From positions 1 to 44,741 of the forward strand of contig JAKLHY010000062.1 of assembly GCA_022709905.1 (NCBI GenBank): DNA of 44,741 nucleotides. Direction: 5' to 3'. Below the pieces are notes generated by a model that worked only from the letters and a program-made list of their open reading frames with translations, ran no database searches and was not told the DNA's origin. The stretch is from Verrucomicrobiota bacterium. Its GTDB lineage: Bacteria; Verrucomicrobiota; Verrucomicrobiia; Limisphaerales; UBA1319. The translations under genes were made by a program, and so were the position numbers. This document shows, in pieces, positions 41,445 through 44,741 of this stretch (positions are counted from its first letter, which is position 1; every line of letters starts with the position of its first letter).

Positions 41445-43037
41445 ATGTCCTATACATTCTCCAAGGTAAACTCGTCAGCGGCCACCTTGACGAAAAACCG
41501 GACCGAAACCTCCGTGGTGCCCGCCTCCGGGATGTGCGTCACTTGTGTGGACGGTTGCATCGGCATGTGCGAAATCGGAAAATCCGCCTATCGTGGGCAC
41601 GAGGTCATTTATCCACAGCCGTTTGGCGTCATTACCACCGCGGCGGAAAAGGCGTATCCTGTCGATTACTCGCATTTTAATATCATGGGCACGGTTGTCG
41701 GAGCCCATGGCATCGAACCGGACAGCGACAAAGCGATATTCCCGGCGGTCGACCTCACTGTTGTCATCGGGCACGACCGGGGCCTCAAGTTCCGATATCC
41801 CTGGCTCATTCCCGGCATCGGCTCGACCAACATTGCCAAGAACAACTGGGAAGGATTGGCCATTGGCTCCGCCATGGCCGGGACTGGCCTGACCATTGGC
41901 GAAAATGTCGTAGGCATGGATCCGCAGACCGTCATCAAGAATGGACGGGTGGTTGACACCGTGGACTTGAAGAACCGGGTCAAGCTTTATCAGGCCCATC
42001 AGCGTGACGGTTACGGAATGATCGTCGTGCAAGCCAACGTCGAAGACACCCGGCTGGGGGCCCAGGAATACGCCATCGAAAAACTCGGGGTTCAGTGCGT
42101 GGAACTGAAATGGGGGCAAGGGGCCAAGAATATTGGTGGGGAAGTGAAAATCCGCGACTTGAAAAAGGCCCAGTTATTGGCCGATCGCGGTTATATCGTC
42201 CTGCCGAATCCACATGACCCGGGCGTCATCGAGGCTTTCGAACACGGAGCTTTCAAGGAGTTCGAACGGCATTCACGCGTTGGAATTCTGACGGAGGAAT
42301 CCTTTGCCAAACGCATCGAGGAACTGCGCAAAGCTGGCGCCAAATATATCTTTCTCAAGACCGGAGCCTACCGTCCTGCCGACCTGGCTCGAGCCATTAC
42401 CTTCGCCTCGAAGTACAAACTCGATATGCTGACTGTTGACGGCGCCGGCGGCGGCACGGGCATGAGCCCGTGGAGAATGATGAATGAATGGGGAATGCCG
42501 CCGGTTTATCTGCATTCGCTCCTGAATCAATATGCCAATCGGCTGCAGGCTCAAGGCAAGCCATTGCCTGCCCTGGCAGTGGCTGGCGGATTCACGTTCG
42601 AAGATCAAATATTCAAGGGGCTGGCTATGGGAGCGCCCTTCGTGAAACTGGTCGGCATGGCTCGGGCGCCTATCGCCGCCGCTATGGTCGGCAAAACAAT
42701 CGGGCACGCCATCGACGAACAACAGTTGCCCGTCTATGTCGAGCGCTTCGGAAACTCCAAGGACGAGATCTTCGTCACAGCCAGTGCCCTCCGAAAGGAA
42801 CTGGGAAATGGCGATTTTGATAAACTCCCGGCGGGCGCTATTGGCCTCTACACTTACTACGAACGCCTCGCCCAAGGATTGCGCCAATTGATGGCCGGCA
42901 GCCGGAAATTCGCCATGCAGTTCATCTCCCGCGACGACCTCTGCGCCCTGACCCACAAAGCCGCCGAAGTCAGCGGCATTCAATATATCATGGACACGGA
43001 CAAGGAGGAGGCTGAGAACATTCTCAACGGCTACTAA
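41445..43037 (+). CDS. FMN-binding glutamate-synthase-family protein
   Basis: 530 residues from ATG 41445. A Cys-rich N-terminus (GMCVTCVDGCIGMCEIGKSA, Cys31/34/38/42) may bind an iron-sulfur cluster. The rest is the FMN barrel of the glutamate synthase large subunit: FRYPWLIPGIGSTNIAKNNW, IGENVVG, KWGQGAKNIGG, TVDGAGGGTGMSP (about 330-342) and AGGFTFEDQIFKGLAMGA. The amidotransferase (glutaminase) domain and the GXGXG beta-helix are both missing, and none is encoded nearby. It may use free ammonia or another amine, or catalyse a different flavin reaction. Electrons probably come from the three preceding gene products. A hairpin follows directly. Confidence 0.9.
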   Translation: MSYTFSKVNSSAATLTKNRTETSVVPASGMCVTCVDGCIGMCEIGKSAYRGHEVIYPQPFGVITTAAEKAYPVDYSHFNIMGTVVGAHGIEPDSDKAIFPAVDLTVVIGHDRGLKFRYPWLIPGIGSTNIAKNNWEGLAIGSAMAGTGLTIGENVVGMDPQTVIKNGRVVDTVDLKNRVKLYQAHQRDGYGMIVVQANVEDTRLGAQEYAIEKLGVQCVELKWGQGAKNIGGEVKIRDLKKAQLLADRGYIVLPNPHDPGVIEAFEHGAFKEFERHSRVGILTEESFAKRIEELRKAGAKYIFLKTGAYRPADLARAITFASKYKLDMLTVDGAGGGTGMSPWRMMNEWGMPPVYLHSLLNQYANRLQAQGKPLPALAVAGGFTFEDQIFKGLAMGAPFVKLVGMARAPIAAAMVGKTIGHAIDEQQLPVYVERFGNSKDEIFVTASALRKELGNGDFDKLPAGAIGLYTYYERLAQGLRQLMAGSRKFAMQFISRDDLCALTHKAAEVSGIQYIMDTDKEEAENILNGY

Positions 43038-43066
43038 ACGGTGATCAGGGAAACGGTCATCACTGT
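43038..43066 (+). terminator. Probable terminator of the redox operon
   Basis: ACGGTGAT, thirteen bases, ATCACTGT: an 8-bp stem with one G-U pair, immediately after the TAA and followed by CCTTTAATT. The T-run is short, so the call is tentative. Confidence 0.45.
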
Positions 43067-43147
43067 CCTTTAATTCATTCCAACTCGCCACGCGGATCGA
43101 ACGTTAGAAAGTCCGCCCCATCTTGCCAAAGAGCATTTCCAAAGAAG

Positions 43148-43694
43148 GCAATGGGGTCAAAGCCATATTATTGACAGATAAATCAACAAGAGGCGAGGTC
43201 GGTGGATGGCAAGACCGTTAAGAATCCGGGTGGCCGGTCGGTAATATCATGTCACGAGCGGGGGAAACCGGTGCGAGGCGATTTACCGAACCGATGCGGA
43301 ACGGCGGCGGTTTCTGGTTTTGGTGGCCGAATTGTCGGAGCGTTTAGGTCTGGAGGCACATGCCTTTGTGCTGATGGACAAGCTTATCCCTTGGTGGCGC
43401 GGACGCCGGAGCCCAACGTGAGCGAGGCCATAGGAGGGTTGCATGTCAGTTACAGCCGTCGATTCAACTGGGCGGATCCAGAGCCCATGGATGGGGTTGA
43501 TCGGCGGGCGGGTATTGGGCAGCTAGGAGTATGCCCAAGGATGGTTGAAGGGATTGAGGTCCAAGAGGGTGGATGGAACGGTGATGCCGTCGGTGCGGCG
43601 AAGGCTGAGCCAGGAGGGGGAAGAAAAGCCCCCCCTGGAAACGGATGTGCTGGTGAATGATATGTAAACAATACGGATTTGACCCCATTGTTTT
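43148..43694 (+). mobile_element. Decayed REP-associated (Y1, IS200-like) transposon, copy 2
   Basis: Same element as 27694-28238, in the same orientation, with the same terminal inverted repeat (CAATGGGGTCAA ... TTGACCCCATTG). The transposase reading frame is broken at the same two places: a stop at codon 13 (TAA here, TAG in copy 1) and the frameshift that removes the HYH motif (LMDKLIP). Codons 13-15 here read stop-Tyr-His, nearer the expected VYH than in copy 1. It sits between the redox operon and the GH9 gene without evidently interrupting either. Confidence 0.8.
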
Positions 43695-43794
43695 GCCATT
43701 GTTTTGCCCTCAAAAAGAATTGCCCAAAACCCTCACCCAATCCTGCGGCCCAAATCCTTGATCGACTTTCTAACGAGGAATCGGCATCCCTTTG

Positions 43795-44741
43795 TCATTT
43801 CTGCAGGACAAATGGATCTTGGGTGGCATCCCACTGGCCGCCTTGGGCGAGGACAGGATACACGGCCGCGGGGAAACAGAGGCTCTGGTAAATGGTGAAC
43901 TCGGTCCATTGGATGGAGGGGAGATTGTCGATGAACCGTCGTTCCCGAGCCAGCCCGTTGAGCGGCGGGATGGTCACTCCCTGGCCGGAGCCTCCCGGTC
44001 CGAAGACGAGGATGCCCGGGCGAGGGCCCCATCCTTTCTCTTTGGTGAACGCGGACTCCCGATCGTGAGGATTATGCACCCGGTTGAAGCCGATGCCGGT
44101 CACATAACATTTGCCGATGGGATTCAAACCTTGGGTGTAATCCATGAGCTGGCTGGCGGCATCGATGTATTTTTGTTCCTGGGTGAGCGCCCAATAAAGC
44201 AAACACGGAAAGGCATATTGTCCCTGGGCCACGTTGCTTCCCCACCATCTGAGATTCCGGGGAGTGCCCACCGGATAGGCATTCGATTCGAGGTATCCCA
44301 TTTCCTTATCCGCGGCCGCTTTGATCGCGGCCTTGAACTTCTCGACAACCGATGGATCGGTGGGCCTGTTTTTTTCAATGATGTACGAGAAGAAAAAGGA
44401 GGCGAGCCAACCGTCTCGGCCGTTGAGCCGATTGGAACCGGCAAAGGACTCGGGAGCGCCATTGTAGCTTTCGGCGTAGGCGGTGGCGTTGTCCGCCAGA
44501 TCCTTGATCATCTGGTGCGCGGTCTCTTCCCCGGTCAGCAAATATTTTTGGACAGCATAATAGAGTTTGTGGGTGGGGCGGATCCGATCCCCGGCCGCTT
44601 TGAAGGCCAGATCGGCCCGTTTGACCAGTTCTTGGGTGCGCTCGGGTTTGAAGGGTTGGATGATTCCAGAACTCTTGACATAGATCGGTTCAAAAATGTC
44701 CGGTTTTTGGCGCAGGATGCTCGCGCGCGGCATAGTGCAGG
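43795..44741 (-). CDS. Glycoside hydrolase family 9 (endoglucanase-like), N-terminal part outside window
   Basis: The frame is open to the window edge, so this is the C-terminal 315 or so residues of a longer protein; the first in-frame ATG (44733) is probably internal. GH9 landmarks: LADNATAYAESYNGAPESFA and a WGSNVAQGQYAFPCLLYWAL helix pair. YTQGLNPIGKCYVTGIGFNR plus VHNPHDRESAF resemble the GH9 signature (LG.NP....YV.G.G......PHHR), and EFTIYQSLCFPAAVY carries the expected catalytic Glu. Likely acts on beta-glucans outside the cytoplasm. The missing N-terminus hides any signal peptide or binding domain. Confidence 0.8.
   Translation of the reverse strand, partial: CTMPRASILRQKPDIFEPIYVKSSGIIQPFKPERTQELVKRADLAFKAAGDRIRPTHKLYYAVQKYLLTGEETAHQMIKDLADNATAYAESYNGAPESFAGSNRLNGRDGWLASFFFSYIIEKNRPTDPSVVEKFKAAIKAAADKEMGYLESNAYPVGTPRNLRWWGSNVAQGQYAFPCLLYWALTQEQKYIDAASQLMDYTQGLNPIGKCYVTGIGFNRVHNPHDRESAFTKEKGWGPRPGILVFGPGGSGQGVTIPPLNGLARERRFIDNLPSIQWTEFTIYQSLCFPAAVYPVLAQGGQWDATQDPFVLQK

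Noticed and set aside
1..44741. CRISPR array, tRNA or rRNA genes
   Set aside because: No regularly spaced repeats of 24-40 bases and no recognisable rRNA or tRNA sequence were seen; tandem repeats found are single short duplications.

Overview
The window looks like a piece of a Verrucomicrobiota chromosome (Limisphaerales/Pedosphaera-like is my guess). The guess rests on gene content: an ECF sigma factor translationally coupled to a very large Hanks-type kinase, a second ECF sigma factor with a membrane and carboxypeptidase-regulatory-like tail, a Tat-exported Gfo/Idh/MocA oxidoreductase, a SUMF1-domain secreted protein, secreted glycoside hydrolases, and dead REP-type (Y1) transposon copies. 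No rRNA, tRNA, CRISPR array or prophage was recognised.

Layout. 1-2.1 kb is a graveyard: a partial gene end, a broken TPR fragment, an intact DUF4143-type ATPase and a collapsed relic of a second such ATPase. 2.4-5.5 kb is a compact phosphonate operon (OPA-type MFS transporter, PhnX-type hydrolase, PhnW transaminase) for 2-aminoethylphosphonate. 5.5-8.3 kb holds a small hypothetical gene, a frameshifted ROK sugar kinase, two hypothetical genes and a possible acyltransferase relic. 8.3-14.6 kb (minus strand) carries sigma factor, kinase, CHAD protein and a secreted glycoside-hydrolase-like protein. 14.9-22.5 kb (plus strand) carries a Gfo/Idh/MocA protein, a Nudix hydrolase, formate-tetrahydrofolate ligase and a three-gene ABC-2 exporter. 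22.6-27.7 kb carries a methyltransferase/glycosyltransferase pair, a HAD phosphatase, a DegT-type aminotransferase and a SUMF1-domain protein. At 27.7-28.2 kb and again at 43.1-43.7 kb lies the same roughly 545-bp decayed transposon; the first copy cuts off the 3' end of the second ECF sigma gene.

The most unusual part is 29.7-43.0 kb. A 1200-residue protein joins a glutamate-dehydrogenase-like enzyme, split by a large insert and lacking the catalytic lysine, to a DHH-phosphoesterase-like C-terminal half. Divergent from it are a soluble GAF histidine kinase and an NtrC-family (GAFTGA) regulator. They are followed by an operon encoding a small Cys-rich protein, a NuoE-like subunit with a zinc-ribbon tail, a NuoF-GltD fusion, a NuoG/HndD-like ferredoxin subunit and an FMN glutamate-synthase-like protein with no glutaminase domain. 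Good sigma-54 (-24/-12) promoter matches sit just before the fusion gene (minus strand) and just before the operon (plus strand), and palindromes that could be activator sites lie upstream of the latter. I infer a sigma-54/NtrC-type-controlled redox and nitrogen module, with the dehydrogenase-DHH fusion as its least familiar component. Functions in that module are inferred from domains only.
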